Positions 48,695-59,380 are shown, counted from the stretch's first letter. The stretch: DNA of 64,000 bases from CAWGMT01 sp963823675 (GCA_963823675.1 CAWGMT010000008.1:1364001-1428000); one strand, 5' to 3'. Numbers and translations are program-made. The notes: generated by a model not told the origin, from the letters alone.

Positions 48695-48750
48695 GCGGCG
48701 CTCGTGATGTTCCGGTTCCGGCTCTTTGTAAAGTCGTAGCGGCCCGCGAC

Positions 48751-49221
48751 TCAACCGACCCGGCGGGGATGAGGCTCAGAGAGGGCGACCGGCTCGTATC
48801 GCAGGCCCTTGCCGACTGCCTCGTCAGGACGAACTTCGTCGAACCGCTTGCCCTCGACCCACCACCGGCCGCTGTGGAACTCGAAAACGGCGGTCGCGTG
48901 CCGATTGGTGTGGGGATACTCGAAAGGGCCTGGATCGAAGTGAACGCAGACCAAGGCCAGCAATCGACGGGTCTGCCGGTCACGAGCCCAGAGAACATCA
49001 TCGTGCCAGTGGGCCGATTCCCATCTCTCTCCGAGCGCGGGGTCGGACTGGGAGACAACCGTGACGAATCGGGCTTCAAGCCACTCGCGATACTGGCGAA
49101 AGAGAAGCCGGGCGTGATCGACATGCACATCTTCGACGATCTGGCGGAGCGGCCTCCGCAAAATCAGCCAGGCCGCGAAGAGGCAAACTGCCAGGATGCC
49201 GGCCCCGATGAGAAATCCCAT
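48751..49221 (-). CDS. Hypothetical protein with one N-terminal membrane helix
   Basis: 156 residues. Residues 2-22 (GFLIGAGILAVCLFAAWLILR) form a membrane anchor. The soluble part (LLFRQYREWLEARFVTVVSQS, WHDDVLWARDRQTRRLLALVCVHFDPGPFEYP, AVFEFHSGRWWVEGKRFDEVRP) looks like a small alpha-beta domain. No family recognised. It is convergent with the RraA gene and divergent from the endonuclease IV gene. Confidence 0.7.
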   Translation of the reverse strand: MGFLIGAGILAVCLFAAWLILRRPLRQIVEDVHVDHARLLFRQYREWLEARFVTVVSQSDPALGERWESAHWHDDVLWARDRQTRRLLALVCVHFDPGPFEYPHTNRHATAVFEFHSGRWWVEGKRFDEVRPDEAVGKGLRYEPVALSEPHPRRVG

Positions 49222-49341
49222 AATCGAATCCCCGGCGACTTCCCTGAATGAACGAACGAGATTTATTGTAGGATCGAATCATCCGCGTTCGCAAGTGACG
49301 GTTTTTCCTACAAAATTCCCAGGATAGGTCCGGCGTTCCCC

Positions 49342-50265
49342 ATGGTTCCAGCGCCCGCACGCCGCAGCAACCCTAAAGTCCCGTCCTGCAAGTTTGGCGC
49401 CCACATGTCAATCGCCGGCGGATGCGACCGCGCCGTCTGGTCCGCAAACGAATTGAACTGCGAAACCGTCCAACTCTTCACCAAGAACAACACCCAATGG
49501 CGGACCGAGCCGTTATCGGCCGAACAAGCCGCAGCTTTTCGGTCAGCACTTGCTCAGACTGCCATCACTGATCCAATTGCCCACACATCCTACCTTATCA
49601 ATCTCGCCAGCCCTGACGAGCGACTTTGGGAGAAGTCGATTGACGCGATGACTGTTGAAGTCGAGCGCTGTCAGGCCCTTGGGATTGCGGACCTGGTCGT
49701 CCATCCCGGGGCGCACATGGGTAAAGGCGAGCGAGCCGGGCTGGCACGAATCGCTAAAGCGCTCGATGAAGTGCACAGGCGAGCCGCCGGAGCGAATGTC
49801 ACAATCGACCTGGAAACGACGGCGGGTCAGGGTACGAACCTTGGTTATCGGTTCGAGCATCTGCAAGCGATTCTGGAGCGAGTGGCGCGGCCGGAGCGAC
49901 TCGGTGTGTGCGGCGACACGTGCCATATTTTCGCAGCCGGCTATTCCTTGAGTTCGCCGGCAGAGTACGATGAGACAATGGATCGGCTCGATCATTGCGT
50001 TGGACTCGGGCGACTGCGTGTATGGCACTTGAATGATAGCCAGCGTGAGTGCGGCAGTCGAGTAGACCGTCATGCCGGGATCGGGCTGGGACTCATGGGC
50101 TTGGGCCCGTTTCGGAACTTGGTGAATGACGCGCGGTTCCGAGGTTTGCCAATGATACTGGAAACACCGAAGGGGATTGAGAAGGGGAAGAGTCTCGACG
50201 AAAGGAACTTGAGGGCTCTCCGAAAGCTCGCACGTAAAGTGCGGCCGATATGGAGCCGGCCGTAG
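49342..50265 (+). CDS. nfo: Deoxyribonuclease IV (AP endonuclease)
   Basis: 307 residues. Nfo cleaves DNA at abasic sites using three zinc ions. Family motifs are all visible: KFGAHMSIAGGCDRAV, VQLFTKNNTQW, HTSYLINLASP, LVVHPGAHMGKGE, TIDLETTAGQGTNLG, LGVCGDTCHIFAAGY, RVWHLNDSQRECGSRVDRHAGIGLG and MILETPKGI. The His, Glu and Asp zinc ligands in these blocks are intact. Length is slightly above the usual because of 17 extra N-terminal residues. It overlaps nothing; ppk starts 15 bases after its stop, so they may be cotranscribed. Confidence 0.95.
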   Translation: MVPAPARRSNPKVPSCKFGAHMSIAGGCDRAVWSANELNCETVQLFTKNNTQWRTEPLSAEQAAAFRSALAQTAITDPIAHTSYLINLASPDERLWEKSIDAMTVEVERCQALGIADLVVHPGAHMGKGERAGLARIAKALDEVHRRAAGANVTIDLETTAGQGTNLGYRFEHLQAILERVARPERLGVCGDTCHIFAAGYSLSSPAEYDETMDRLDHCVGLGRLRVWHLNDSQRECGSRVDRHAGIGLGLMGLGPFRNLVNDARFRGLPMILETPKGIEKGKSLDERNLRALRKLARKVRPIWSRP

Positions 50266-50279
50266 CGAGGCGTAAGGAT

Positions 50280-52473
50280 ATGTCGACAACCCAACTGAAC
50301 GGCCAGCCTGTTTCCTCGGCGAGCTTGGCGAAACCACCCGGAGTCGTCGAACCAAGCTGGTTCATCAATCGCGAGTTGAGCTGGCTCGATTTCAACGAGC
50401 GCGTGTTGGAGGAAGCGCGCGACACGTCGAACCCACTCCTCGAGCGGCTCCGATTTCTGGCGATATGCGCGTCGAATCTCGACGAGTTTTTCGAAGTCCG
50501 GGTCGCCGGACTTCAAGCTCAGGTCTATGAAAACCTGGAACCGCAGGATCCGCCGCCGGACGGAATGGGATCGCTGGCTCAACTGATCGAGATCGCTCGC
50601 CGCGCTCACGATTTCGTCGCGCGCTTTTACGAAGTCTGGCTGAGCGAGATTCGCCCGTTGCTGGCGCGATTTGGCATCCGCCTTTGCGAGCAAGACGAGC
50701 TGAGCGACGCTCAATCCACGTTCCTGGACGAGTTTTTTGATACCCAGGTTTACCCGGTCCTGACTCCGCTGGCGATCGACCCGGCCCATCCGTTCCCCCA
50801 CGTCCATAACAAAAGTCTGAATCTCCTCTTGCGGATTGAATCCAACAAGCCGCACGCGCGGCCGCTCTACGCCGTGCTGCAGGTTCCCTCGGTGCTCAAT
50901 CGGCTAGTGCCGTTGCCGGACGAGTCCGACGGTCAACGCCGGTTCGTGCTGCTGGAGGACGTGATCGGGCCCCGGCTCGACGCCGTATTCGGGGGCTACC
51001 GGGTCACGGAGCGCGTCGCCTTTCGGGTCACTCGCAATAGCGATCTGACAATCCAGGAGAACGAGGTCAGGAGCAGTCTCCTTTCCATGATCGAAGAGAC
51101 CCTGCGCCAGCGGAAGTGGGGCGATGCGGTTCGTCTGGAGATCTCCGATCGGGCCGACGACGACTTTCTGGCCCAGTTGCTTTCGGCGTCGGCGCTGGAG
51201 CTCGAGCACCGCGACGTCTACAAGGTGCCTGGACCGGTCGATTTGACGGCGCTCTTGGCAATCTGCAAGCTCGAAGGTTTTCGGGACCTGAAAGATCCTC
51301 CCTTTGAACCTCAAATGCCGGCAGTGCTCGCCAAGCGGAAGAGCATCTTCTCGGCCATTCGCGATCAAGATATCCTGGTCCATCATCCTTACGAGTCGTT
51401 CAGCTCGGTCGTGCAGTTCATCGAGCATGCGTCGGAGGACCCCCAGGTTCTGGCGATCAAGATCACGCTCTACCGCACGGCCGAGGCAAACCCCATCATC
51501 ACGGTGCTCGCGCGGGCCGCCGAGAACGGCAAGCAGGTGACCGCGCTCGTCGAGCTTCAAGCCCGTCTCGACGAAGAGAACAACATCGACAAGGCCCGCA
51601 TACTCCGGAAGGCGGGTGTTCATGTTGTCTACGGCATCGTCGGCCTGAAAACCCACTGCAAGGCCTCGCTGGTGGTGCGCCGCGATCAAGACGGTATTCG
51701 CCGCTACGTCCATCTGGGTACCGGCAATTACAACCCGACGACCGCGCGGCTCTACACCGACCTCAGCTTTTTCACCTGCCGGCGCGAGTTCGGCGCGGAT
51801 GCCAGCGCGCTCTTCAACCTCTTGACGGGGTATTCCCGCAGTAACGACTGGAACAAGCTGATCGTCGCTCCATCCCACTTCGCTGATCGCGTCGCCGAGT
51901 TGATCGATCGCGAGTGCGCCGCACGCCGAGGCGGGACGTCCCGCGCGGATCATCGCCAAGATGAATTCACTCGTCGATCCCTATATTATTACCAGGCTCT
52001 ACCAGGCCTCTCAGGCGGGCGTGCGGATCGACCTGATCGTTCGCGGCATCTGCTGCCTTCGCCCCGGCATGCCGGGCGTCTCCGACCGAATCCGGGTCAC
52101 CAGCATCGTTGACCGCTACCTCGAGCACTCACGAGTCACTTATTTTCAAAACGGTGACGATCCCGACGTGTTCCTCTCGTCGGCTGACTGGATGCCGCGC
52201 AACTTCCGGCGCCGCGTCGAAATCATGTTTCCGATCGAAGATCCGCGGCTGAGACGGCGGCTGGTTGACGGGATACTCGACGTTGACTTGGCGGACAACG
52301 TCAAGGCCCGCGAACTTCAGCCCGACGGGACCTACCGGCGCGTACCCCCCCCAAAGCCAGGCGAGCCCATCATTCGCTGCCAGACGGAATTCCAGAAAAT
52401 GGCCGTCGAGCTCAGTGAATCCAGCGAGATCGGGCGCCAGGTCGCCACGATCGGTGCGGCGCCCGGGTCTTAA
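50280..52473 (+). CDS. ppk1: Polyphosphate kinase 1 (frameshifted)
   Basis: From ATG 50280 (AAGGAT upstream). It polymerises the ATP gamma-phosphate into polyphosphate. N-domain: WFINRELSWLDFNERVLEEA; head: DEFFEVRVAGLQAQ; then LIQEN-like contacts and VLAIKITLYRTAEANPI, the PLD-like GLKTHCKASLVV and YVHLGTGNYNPTTARLYTDLSFFTC. At about 51918 one extra base (TGCGCC-G-CACGCC) changes the frame; the protein resumes HAEAGRPARIIAKMNSLVDP to IDLIVRGICCLRPG, DRYLEHSRVTYF and the end at 52473. All catalytic segments are present once repaired. Likely a consensus indel. Confidence 0.93.
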
Positions 52474-52576
52474 GGCGGAAATTGCCCACAACATTTCCGC
52501 TCGAGGTCCGAAGAAAGCATACTTCTGACGCGCTACCGTCTGTATACGCACCGACCATTCTGCTGGGAGCCCTGCT

Positions 52577-53934
52577 GTGAAGACACCGGCACCGCACGTC
52601 CGCCCGATCGCGCTCGCCCTTCTGACTGCCCTCTGCCTCGCGGTCACTGTGCGGGCCGAAGATCTGAGGCCCAAATTCGACGAGTACATGAAGAAGTGCG
52701 TCGAGGTAAAACACTTCAGCGGCGCGGTTCTGGTCTCGAAGGGGAGCGAGACCCTCTTCGCCAAGGGCTACGGCTTCGCCAACGCCGAGCTCGAGGTTCC
52801 CAACACGACGCGGACCAAGTTCCGGCTCGGATCGATCACCAAGCAATTCACCGCGATGGCAATCCTGATTCTGAAGGATCGGGGAAAGCTCAAGCTCGAG
52901 GACCCAGTCGGGAAATACATCGACGATAGTCCGAAGGCCTGGGAGCGCGTGACGATCCACCACCTCCTGACCCACACCGGCGGGGTCCCAAGCTATACCG
53001 ACGATCCCGCCTACGTCAAGAAGATGATGATGCCCGAGACCGTCAAGAGCATGATTGCGCGGTTTCGGGACAAGCCGCTGGAATTCAAGCCGGGCGAGAA
53101 GTTTCACTACAGTAACTCGGGCTACTTTCTGCTCGGCGCCGTCATCGAAAAGCTTTCGGGCAAGAGCTACGAAACGTTTCTCGAGGACGCGATCTTCAAC
53201 CCCCTCGGGATGCGCGACACCGGCTACGATCATGCCGCCACGCTCCTGGCCGCACGCGCCTCGGGCTACAACCTCGGTGACGCCGGCCTGCGGAACGCCG
53301 AGTATCTCGACATGGCACAGCCCTACTCCGCGGGCTCGCTCTACTCGACCGTCCTTGACCTGGCGCTTTGGGACCGCGCCTTGGGGACGGCAAGCTGATC
53401 TCGCAGGAGTCGTACGCGAAAATGTATACCCCGGTGAAGAATGATTACGCCTATGGCTGGGTGGTGACGACGAGCAAGGGCCGCAAGCAGATCCAGCACG
53501 GCGGCGGGATCAACGGATTCGCCACCGAGATCCTGCGCTACCCCGACCAGGGGGTTTGCGTGATCGTGCTCTGCAACGTGCTTCCGCAGGACCCTGCGCA
53601 CGTCGCCCACGATCTCGCCTCGATTGCCTTCGGCGAGCGATACGAGATACCCAAGGCCCGCAAGGTGGCCAAGGTCAACCCGAAGATTTACGACGCCTAC
53701 GTCGGCCGATACCAACTCGGTCCCAAGGTCATCGCGACGTTCAGCCGCGAGGGGGACCGTTTCATGACCCAGCTCACCGGCCAGCCCAAGCTCGAGGTCT
53801 TCCCGGAGTCGGAGACGACCTTCTTCCTCAAGGTCGTCGACGCCGCGATCACCTTTGTCAAGGACGACAAGGGAAAAGTCACACATGTCAACATAAAACA
53901 GGGCAATCGTGAGACCAAAGGGCGACGGCTGTAG
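52577..53934 (+). CDS. Secreted serine hydrolase, class C beta-lactamase-like (frameshifted)
   Basis: From ATG 52577 (alternative GTG also at this site). A signal peptide (LALLTALCLAVTVRAED) precedes a beta-lactamase/D-alanyl-D-alanine carboxypeptidase fold with catalytic Ser-x-x-Lys in RLGSITKQFTAMAI, the Tyr-Ser-Asn motif in HYSNSGYFLLG and HGGGINGF in place of KTG. At about 53385 a G is missing from a GGGGG run (LGDGK reads LGTAS-stop); the rest continues LISQESYAKMYTPV and ends with a DUF3471-like C-terminal domain. Such enzymes are usually peptidoglycan peptidases or esterases; resistance is not implied. Confidence 0.88.
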
Positions 53935-54022
53935 GGGATATGCGTCAGGACACCGTTCGGGGACGGTGCCCCTTTGATGCGCTATACCCCGCGAGCCCAG
54001 CCAGATCCAGACCAGCTAAGCT

Positions 54023-55407
54023 CTAGTGCTTTGCCGTCACCAAAGTCGGCTCGCTCCGGGCCTTCAATTCGATGAGGCGCTGCTGCAACATCCCCAGGTG
54101 CAGGCGCAAATGGTAAAACTCCTCCATATAGCTCAGGGGCACGTCCACGTAAGCCACCTGGTGCTCGATGTCTCTTAGGCGCGCGAGTTCCTGGTCCAGC
54201 TCGGTGCCCGACACGCCGGTAATCAGTCTCTGGTCGATATCCCGCAGGTCGGAATACCAGAGATAGATCTTCCGCCTGGTTCGCCAGCGCAAAATCGGCG
54301 GAGCAGCCCGGAGTAACGGCATCATCAGCATGACGAGCGGGATGAGCATCACTTTGGCCCGATCGACCAGCGAGGCCAGCCAGAAAGGGAGCAGCCGCTG
54401 CAGCACGGGCTGGCCGGACCTGTAAAAGTGCTTCGCGTCCTCACTTACGGGAAAGTCACAATACGATTCGGAGGGAAACTCGCCGGGGTTGGAAAGCTCG
54501 TCTCCTTTGCCGTGGATGCGCGTGGCGGCCGCGAGCAGGAGCGGGACCAAGGCGGGGTGGAAATCCTTGCGAACCACCAGCATGGCGGTCGGCGCCAGGA
54601 GAGCGACGTCCTGGTCTGGTATGTTCTGGCCCAGGTTCAGCATTCCTGCCGGCACGGTAACCGGGGCCAGGAACCGGAATCGCCGACGATACGCCTCGTG
54701 CTGGTCGAAGTCGAGCAGATTCACACTGCGGTCGTTGAGGAGAGCCCGGATGTAATCGGCCTCGAAGCCGGCGACGAAGAACGCGGCATCCAGCTCTCCC
54801 TTCTTCAAGGCCCTGGCAGCGGCAGCGACGTCCTCCTGGACCAGCACAGCCTGTGAATTCTCCTGAGAGGAATTGGATTTGATCAGGCCGTTGACGCCGA
54901 GTAGCTGCATGGCGATTGCGTGGGTACCGCTGCCCGCAGGACCGACACCGATGCGTTTGCCAACGAGCTGACTGAGGCGCAGCAGCGCTTCTCACCGATA
55001 TAGAAGACCCACAAGGGTTCACGGTAAAGGCTGCCCAGAGCGTAAAGGTGCTGTAGCTCCTGGGGGCTGGCCACGCCGCTCTGAACGATCGCGGCCGCCA
55101 CGTCCGAGCCTTCCTGCCCGAGCAGGCGCAGGTTCTCCACCGAGCCCGTCGTCTCGCGCACCTCGACGGACAGCCGCTGCTTTTGCAATTCCTGGGCATA
55201 TTTCCGGGCAAAACGGAAGTATGCCCCGTCCTTGCCGCCACTGGCAATGACGATCTTGTGGGGCGGCGGCGGCTCGACGAAGAGAATGTAGGTCGCACAG
55301 AGCGCCGCCAGGCAAAAACTGAAGATCCAAACCCACACGGCGAGCGCATGCTTGCCCCGGCGGCGGTAACCGGGCGGCGTTACTATTGGCCGGGATGAGG
55401 AGGGCAC
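54023..55407 (-). CDS. TAXI-family TRAP-type solute-binding protein (frameshifted)
   Basis: From ATG 55407: membrane helix (VWIFSFCLAALCATYILFV), then HKIVIASGGKDGAYFRFARKYAQELQK and VENLRLLGQEGSDVAAAIVQSG, the TAXI periplasmic-binding pattern. At FYIGEK (near 54990) one base is missing; the other frame continues EALLRLSQLVGKRIGVGPAGSGT and on through DVAAAARALKKGELDAAFFVAGF to the end. The C-terminal part has a second hydrophobic segment (VMLIPLVMLMMPLLRAAPP) and a helical tail (LRDIDQRLITGVSGTELDQELARLRDIEHQV). No TRAP membrane subunits are adjacent, so this membrane-anchored form may be a sensor or orphan binding protein. Confidence 0.82.
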
Positions 55408-55443
55408 GACCCGATCTCCTGAGTGTCGTTCGTTGCGGATCTG

Positions 55444-55956
55444 TCAATCCTCTGGCACATTGTCGAGGCGGCGAAGGAGTCGCGGGGTGGCGATCCAGGC
55501 GATTTCATAGAGGTCGACGCTGGCTGACGATCGCGTCAAGGCAGCGATTCCCCCTTTTTTCAGGTCGCAGACCGGCGGGTGCTCGGAGCCCAGGACCAAA
55601 AGCGCGACCAGGTCGCTCAACGTCGGATTGTGGCCGACGATCAATAATCGCTCTTCGGACCGTTCGCGGAGCCACCGCCTGACCGTCGCCGCGGACGTGC
55701 CCGTTTGCAGGACGCTCGCGATCTCGAGGCGATCAAGCAGAGCTAGCTCACGCGCCACGATCTCGGCCGTCGAGCGCGCGCGCACCAGCGGGCTGGTAAC
55801 GATGCGGTCGAGCTTGAGGTCGAGTACCCGCAGACCGCAAGCGATCTGGCTCATTCGCTTCTCCCCCTTCGCCGTCAAAGGCCGCTCGCTTTCCGCGATG
55901 CCTGGCGTGCCGGGATCAACTGCGATTCCATGTCGGAGAAGGTACAGATCGGTCAT
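55444..55956 (-). CDS. sixA: Phosphohistidine phosphatase SixA-like
   Basis: 170 residues from ATG 55956. Histidine phosphatase superfamily with the catalytic LYLLRHGIAVDPG and second histidine in ERLLIVGHNPTLSDLVALL; also IVTSPLVRARSTAEIV. SixA removes phosphate from phosphohistidine on phosphorelay or PTS proteins. It is 22 bp downstream of the arginine dihydrolase-like gene on the same strand. The upstream open extension has no family similarity. Confidence 0.9.
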   Translation of the reverse strand: MTDLYLLRHGIAVDPGTPGIAESERPLTAKGEKRMSQIACGLRVLDLKLDRIVTSPLVRARSTAEIVARELALLDRLEIASVLQTGTSAATVRRWLRERSEERLLIVGHNPTLSDLVALLVLGSEHPPVCDLKKGGIAALTRSSASVDLYEIAWIATPRLLRRLDNVPED

Positions 55957-55978
55957 CGAGAGGTTCCCCATCGAAGGA

Positions 55979-56857
55979 TCAGGTCGATCGTTCGCGTGCG
56001 TCGTGCTTCCAGTTCGCCGCCTCTTCGCCATCGACGCGCAGCGTGAGGCACTTGGCACTCCCGCCTGATTTGATGAACTCCGAAAACTCGAGAGCCAAAA
56101 CGGCATAGCCACGCTCGCCAAGGGCATCGGCCAGCTTGGTCGCTCCGGCGTTCAAGATCACCGTTTTGCCGACCACCACGGCGTTGCAGCTAAACGAGAT
56201 CGCTTCTTCGGGCGCCACCTCGAGCAGGCTCTTGATCCGGTCGGTCAGGACCGATCGTCCATATTCATCGAACGCTCCCGGGTAGTAGATCGCAACGTCG
56301 GGTTCCAGCGGACAGAAACACGTGTCGAGATGATAGAACCGAGGATCGACCAGCTCGAGAGGCAGCACTTCCACGCCCAGCCGCTCGCCAATCCATTGGT
56401 GGCTCCGGACGTCGCTCCGGAAGCGATAACCCGCAAAGAGCGTCTCCCCGCAAAAGAGCGCATCGCCGGCTCCCTCGAAGTTGTATCCATCGGGCATCAG
56501 GACGACGTCAAATCCTCGTTGCTGCGCCCAGCTCTCAAAATGAGGCGATTCGCCTTGTCGTACGCCGTAGCGAAATCGGGAAGCGATGAACAGGTTTCGG
56601 TAGACGATCCCGGCGTTGGCCGTGAAGACCAGGTCGGGCAATCCGGATGCGGGCTCGATCAGGTCCAGTGCGACACCCAACTCTTTGAGCGCTTGAGCGA
56701 GCGCCATCCACTGTTGCCGGGCGCGGCCGGCGTCACTGCCTACGCGCAGATTCATCCAGGGGTTGATTTCGTATTCGATCCCAAAATAGTCGGGAGGACA
56801 CATCAAGATCCGTGGCGCGGGCTGAGTCTGCATGGCAATCGATCCAGTTTCCGTCAA
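55979..56857 (-). CDS. Amidinotransferase/dimethylargininase-family hydrolase, probable arginine dihydrolase
   Basis: 292 residues of the arginine-deiminase/DDAH superfamily: MCPPDYFGIEYEINPWMN, PDLVFTANAGIV, NFEGAGDALF, RFYHLDTCFCPLE and the catalytic cysteine in KSGGSAKCLTLRVDG. The first block (CxPxxFxxxYxINPWM) is that of the ArgZ/AgrE arginine dihydrolases, which turn arginine to ornithine, CO2 and ammonia, as well as of DDAH. The gene just upstream encodes a LOR/SDH protein, the second half of cyanobacterial AgrE. The pair therefore suggests arginine to ornithine to proline. Substrate choice between arginine and dimethylarginine is inferred. Confidence 0.85.
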   Translation of the reverse strand: MTETGSIAMQTQPAPRILMCPPDYFGIEYEINPWMNLRVGSDAGRARQQWMALAQALKELGVALDLIEPASGLPDLVFTANAGIVYRNLFIASRFRYGVRQGESPHFESWAQQRGFDVVLMPDGYNFEGAGDALFCGETLFAGYRFRSDVRSHQWIGERLGVEVLPLELVDPRFYHLDTCFCPLEPDVAIYYPGAFDEYGRSVLTDRIKSLLEVAPEEAISFSCNAVVVGKTVILNAGATKLADALGERGYAVLALEFSEFIKSGGSAKCLTLRVDGEEAANWKHDARERST

Positions 56858-56926
56858 TCCGATGCGCCGGCCCGCTAGAGCGGGCCATTACGAGCGCAAG
56901 TAAGTCGAATTCCGCGATGCTCCAGA

Positions 56927-58222
56927 CTATTTGTCGGATACCGGTTCGGCCGTCAGCTCGGCAGCCAGCGAGCGAAGAAACGGCTCGACGTCAGTCACCA
57001 GCCCGATGGTTTGAAAGGTCCCTCGATCACTCAATTTCGTCACCGTGGCGGGGTTGATATCGACGCAGACGACTTTGACCCAGCCCGGCAGCAAGTTTCC
57101 GGTGGCGATCGAATGGAGCGCGGTCGCGATCAAGAGCGCGAACCCCACTCCGCGAATCGCCGCACGCATCCGGTCCTGGGCCACGAGCGTGTCCGTGATC
57201 ACTTCGGGCAGCGGCCCATCGTCGCGGATGGAGCCCGCAAGGACCACCTCAATTCCGGATTTCACAGACTCGTACATGATCCCCGAGGTCAGAACGCCGC
57301 GCTCGACCGCGCCCGCGATGCCCCCCAGGCGGCGGATTGTGTTGATGGCGCGGAGATGGTGCTCATGGCCGTGCTCGATTGGCTCGCCATGCGTCAAAGA
57401 TACTCCCAAGCTCGTGCCGAACAAGGCCTGTTCGATGTCATGCGTCGCCAGGGCGTTGCCGGCGAAAAGCACTTGTACCCAGCCCTCCTTGATCAACCGC
57501 GCAACGTGCCCGGCCGAGCCGGTATGGACGATGGCCGGTCCCCCGACGAGAAGCACCTTCTTGCCAAGGGCGCGGGTTGCCCGAATGGCCTCGACCACGC
57601 TCCGAACGCTGATCGACTTCGGTTTCTCACTCGAAACGGTCGAGCCCATGAAGCCGAAAATCCCGACTTCGCGCGGTCTTTCGAGGGGAAGCACGCGCAG
57701 GCCCGCGTGGCCGACCACGATCGGCATGCCGATCTCCACGTGGCACATCGGAATGCAGCGCGCCTTGCTCGCCAAGCGATCAACCACGATTCCGCAGTCC
57801 ATCTCCTGGTCGTCGACGCCGATCCAGCGGCCGTTTAAACGGACCTGGGTCGGCTGGCTGGTCGTGCTGTAAAACCCGTCGGGAAACGCACCGGCGATGT
57901 CGGCTGAGACCATCGTGGCGTCTTCGGGATGGACCGGCGATGCCCCATGCTCCACCAAGTCGCCTAGGATGGCCGCGAGCGTTTCATGATCGTCGGCGCG
58001 GATTGCCACCCGCGCGTAGCTGGGATCGGTGCGCCGCACGCCGATCTTGCACTCGCGGATCTCGAAGTTGCCGCCCATCAACAGGATGCGATCCAGAATC
58101 TTGGGCAGGAGAAGTGAGTCGACGATGTGCCCGCGAACCTCGATCTCCTCGACCACCCCCGTGGGTTTGGAAGGGTTGACGTGGGATGGTTTGGGCGCCC
58201 GCCCGCTCTGCGGTTGAGACAT
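56927..58222 (-). CDS. LOR/SDH-type ornithine cyclodeaminase (TIGR00300 family)
   Basis: 431 residues from ATG 58222 (GGAGG 11 bases upstream; the longer open frame is unsupported). N-terminal: VVEEIEVRGHIVDSLLLPKILD and GGNFEIRECKIG, matching the LOR/SDH conserved domain. Then RCIPMCHVEIGMPIVVGHAGLRV, KKVLLVGGPAIVHTGSAGHV, VLFAGNALATHDIEQALFGTSLG and GILTSGIMYESV-like text: a NAD-binding fold. Members in Methanococcus (MMP1218) and the C-terminal domain of cyanobacterial AgrE convert ornithine to proline. It lies 70 bp upstream of the arginine dihydrolase-like gene. The frame is intact. Confidence 0.88.
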   Translation of the reverse strand: MSQPQSGRAPKPSHVNPSKPTGVVEEIEVRGHIVDSLLLPKILDRILLMGGNFEIRECKIGVRRTDPSYARVAIRADDHETLAAILGDLVEHGASPVHPEDATMVSADIAGAFPDGFYSTTSQPTQVRLNGRWIGVDDQEMDCGIVVDRLASKARCIPMCHVEIGMPIVVGHAGLRVLPLERPREVGIFGFMGSTVSSEKPKSISVRSVVEAIRATRALGKKVLLVGGPAIVHTGSAGHVARLIKEGWVQVLFAGNALATHDIEQALFGTSLGVSLTHGEPIEHGHEHHLRAINTIRRLGGIAGAVERGVLTSGIMYESVKSGIEVVLAGSIRDDGPLPEVITDTLVAQDRMRAAIRGVGFALLIATALHSIATGNLLPGWVKVVCVDINPATVTKLSDRGTFQTIGLVTDVEPFLRSLAAELTAEPVSDK

Positions 58223-58369
58223 CGGTCCGATTCCTCCCTCATGTGCTGGCTCACGGATGAATCTGAGTCGAGGGCCCTGCTCCAGCCTTTCGATTATAAC
58301 GGGCAGCGCCCAGATCGTGCTGGCAAGGAATGCGAACGAGCGGAACAGACCCGAGGCGTCCACCAGCCG

Positions 58370-59380
58370 TCAAGGCTCAATATGAAGGGTCGCAGTCAAT
58401 TCCAGAGGCGCTTCACCTGGTAGATCGGTGTACACACGAAACACGCGGCGGATGTCGCCTCGCGTCGTCCCTTCGTCGGGTTTGTAGGCGACGGCCACGA
58501 TGTGCGTGGCCTGGCGTCTGCCGTCGGGCGGCGATACCGAGAAGCCGTCGCCGACGCCTTCGATCGATCGGATCGCAAAAGGACGCGAAGCCCGTACCAC
58601 GAATCGCCCCTGCGCACCGGCCGAAGAATGCACTTGCCCTAGCGTCAGGACCGACGGGGCGGCCGTCAGGTCGCCTCGAACCCAGGCTGTGACGAGAACC
58701 GGAATGCTCGGGGTCTCCGGGTCGTTGCTCATGATGCGGATCTCGTCGCGAATCCGGCCGGCGGAAGCATCGGGCTTGAGGCTAACCGAGAGCGAATAGC
58801 TCACCATTGTTCCAGCCCGCTTGGTCTCGACGAGCTGGGCATTGATCGCCTTGCTGGCGGATACCATGCGGGTGCATCGCCAGTCGGCCCCGTTGATCCG
58901 GTCGATGGTCAGAACCTGACTGGGAGTCTGCCCGCGCACAACGGTGCCAAAGTCGATGGATCCCGGGTTGAGCACGATATCGCTGAGAATCTGGGACGTG
59001 ACGCCCAGCCCAACCTCCGCCTCACGACCGCTGGCTGTCATGAGCGATACGTAAAGGACCGTCGACTTGAGGCCGACATAGTTGCGCGTATCCATCTCAG
59101 CCTCGATCGTCGCCGTCTGACCGGGCGCAACCACCGAGGCGCTGGCACGACCACTGGTGCAGCCGCACGAAGGCCGGAGGTTGAGTATGGTGATCGGCTC
59201 CGCCAGGCGGTTGACCAGATGGAAATCGTGCTTAACCTTCACGCCTCGGGGAACCATCCCAAAGTCGTGCCGATTCTCGGGAAACAGGCCGTCGGTCCAG
59301 GCCTCAGCCCGCACCATACCTGCCCCCAGCGCGATCGTCAGACAACCGAGCAGGATCGAGCCATAGACCGGCCGCATCAT
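58370..59380 (-). CDS. Exported DUF1573 domain protein
   Basis: 336 residues from ATG 59380, with GGAGG seven bases upstream. A signal peptide (ILLGCLTIALGAGMVRA) is present. The DUF1573 domain (ENRHDFGMVPRGVKVKHDFHLVNRLAEPITI, SCGCTSG) is followed by further immunoglobulin-like beta domains (IDFGTVVRGQTPSQVLTI, RIMSNDPETPSIPVLV). These proteins are very common in planctomycetes; their role is unknown, and the CGCT cysteine pair may bind a metal or form a disulfide. It stands alone on the minus strand. Confidence 0.9.
   Translation of the reverse strand: MMRPVYGSILLGCLTIALGAGMVRAEAWTDGLFPENRHDFGMVPRGVKVKHDFHLVNRLAEPITILNLRPSCGCTSGRASASVVAPGQTATIEAEMDTRNYVGLKSTVLYVSLMTASGREAEVGLGVTSQILSDIVLNPGSIDFGTVVRGQTPSQVLTIDRINGADWRCTRMVSASKAINAQLVETKRAGTMVSYSLSVSLKPDASAGRIRDEIRIMSNDPETPSIPVLVTAWVRGDLTAAPSVLTLGQVHSSAGAQGRFVVRASRPFAIRSIEGVGDGFSVSPPDGRRQATHIVAVAYKPDEGTTRGDIRRVFRVYTDLPGEAPLELTATLHIEP

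Noticed and set aside
52577..53934. Antibiotic-resistance beta-lactamase
   Set aside because: The fold is class C-like, but the HGGG motif and DUF3471-like tail point to a general peptidase or esterase.
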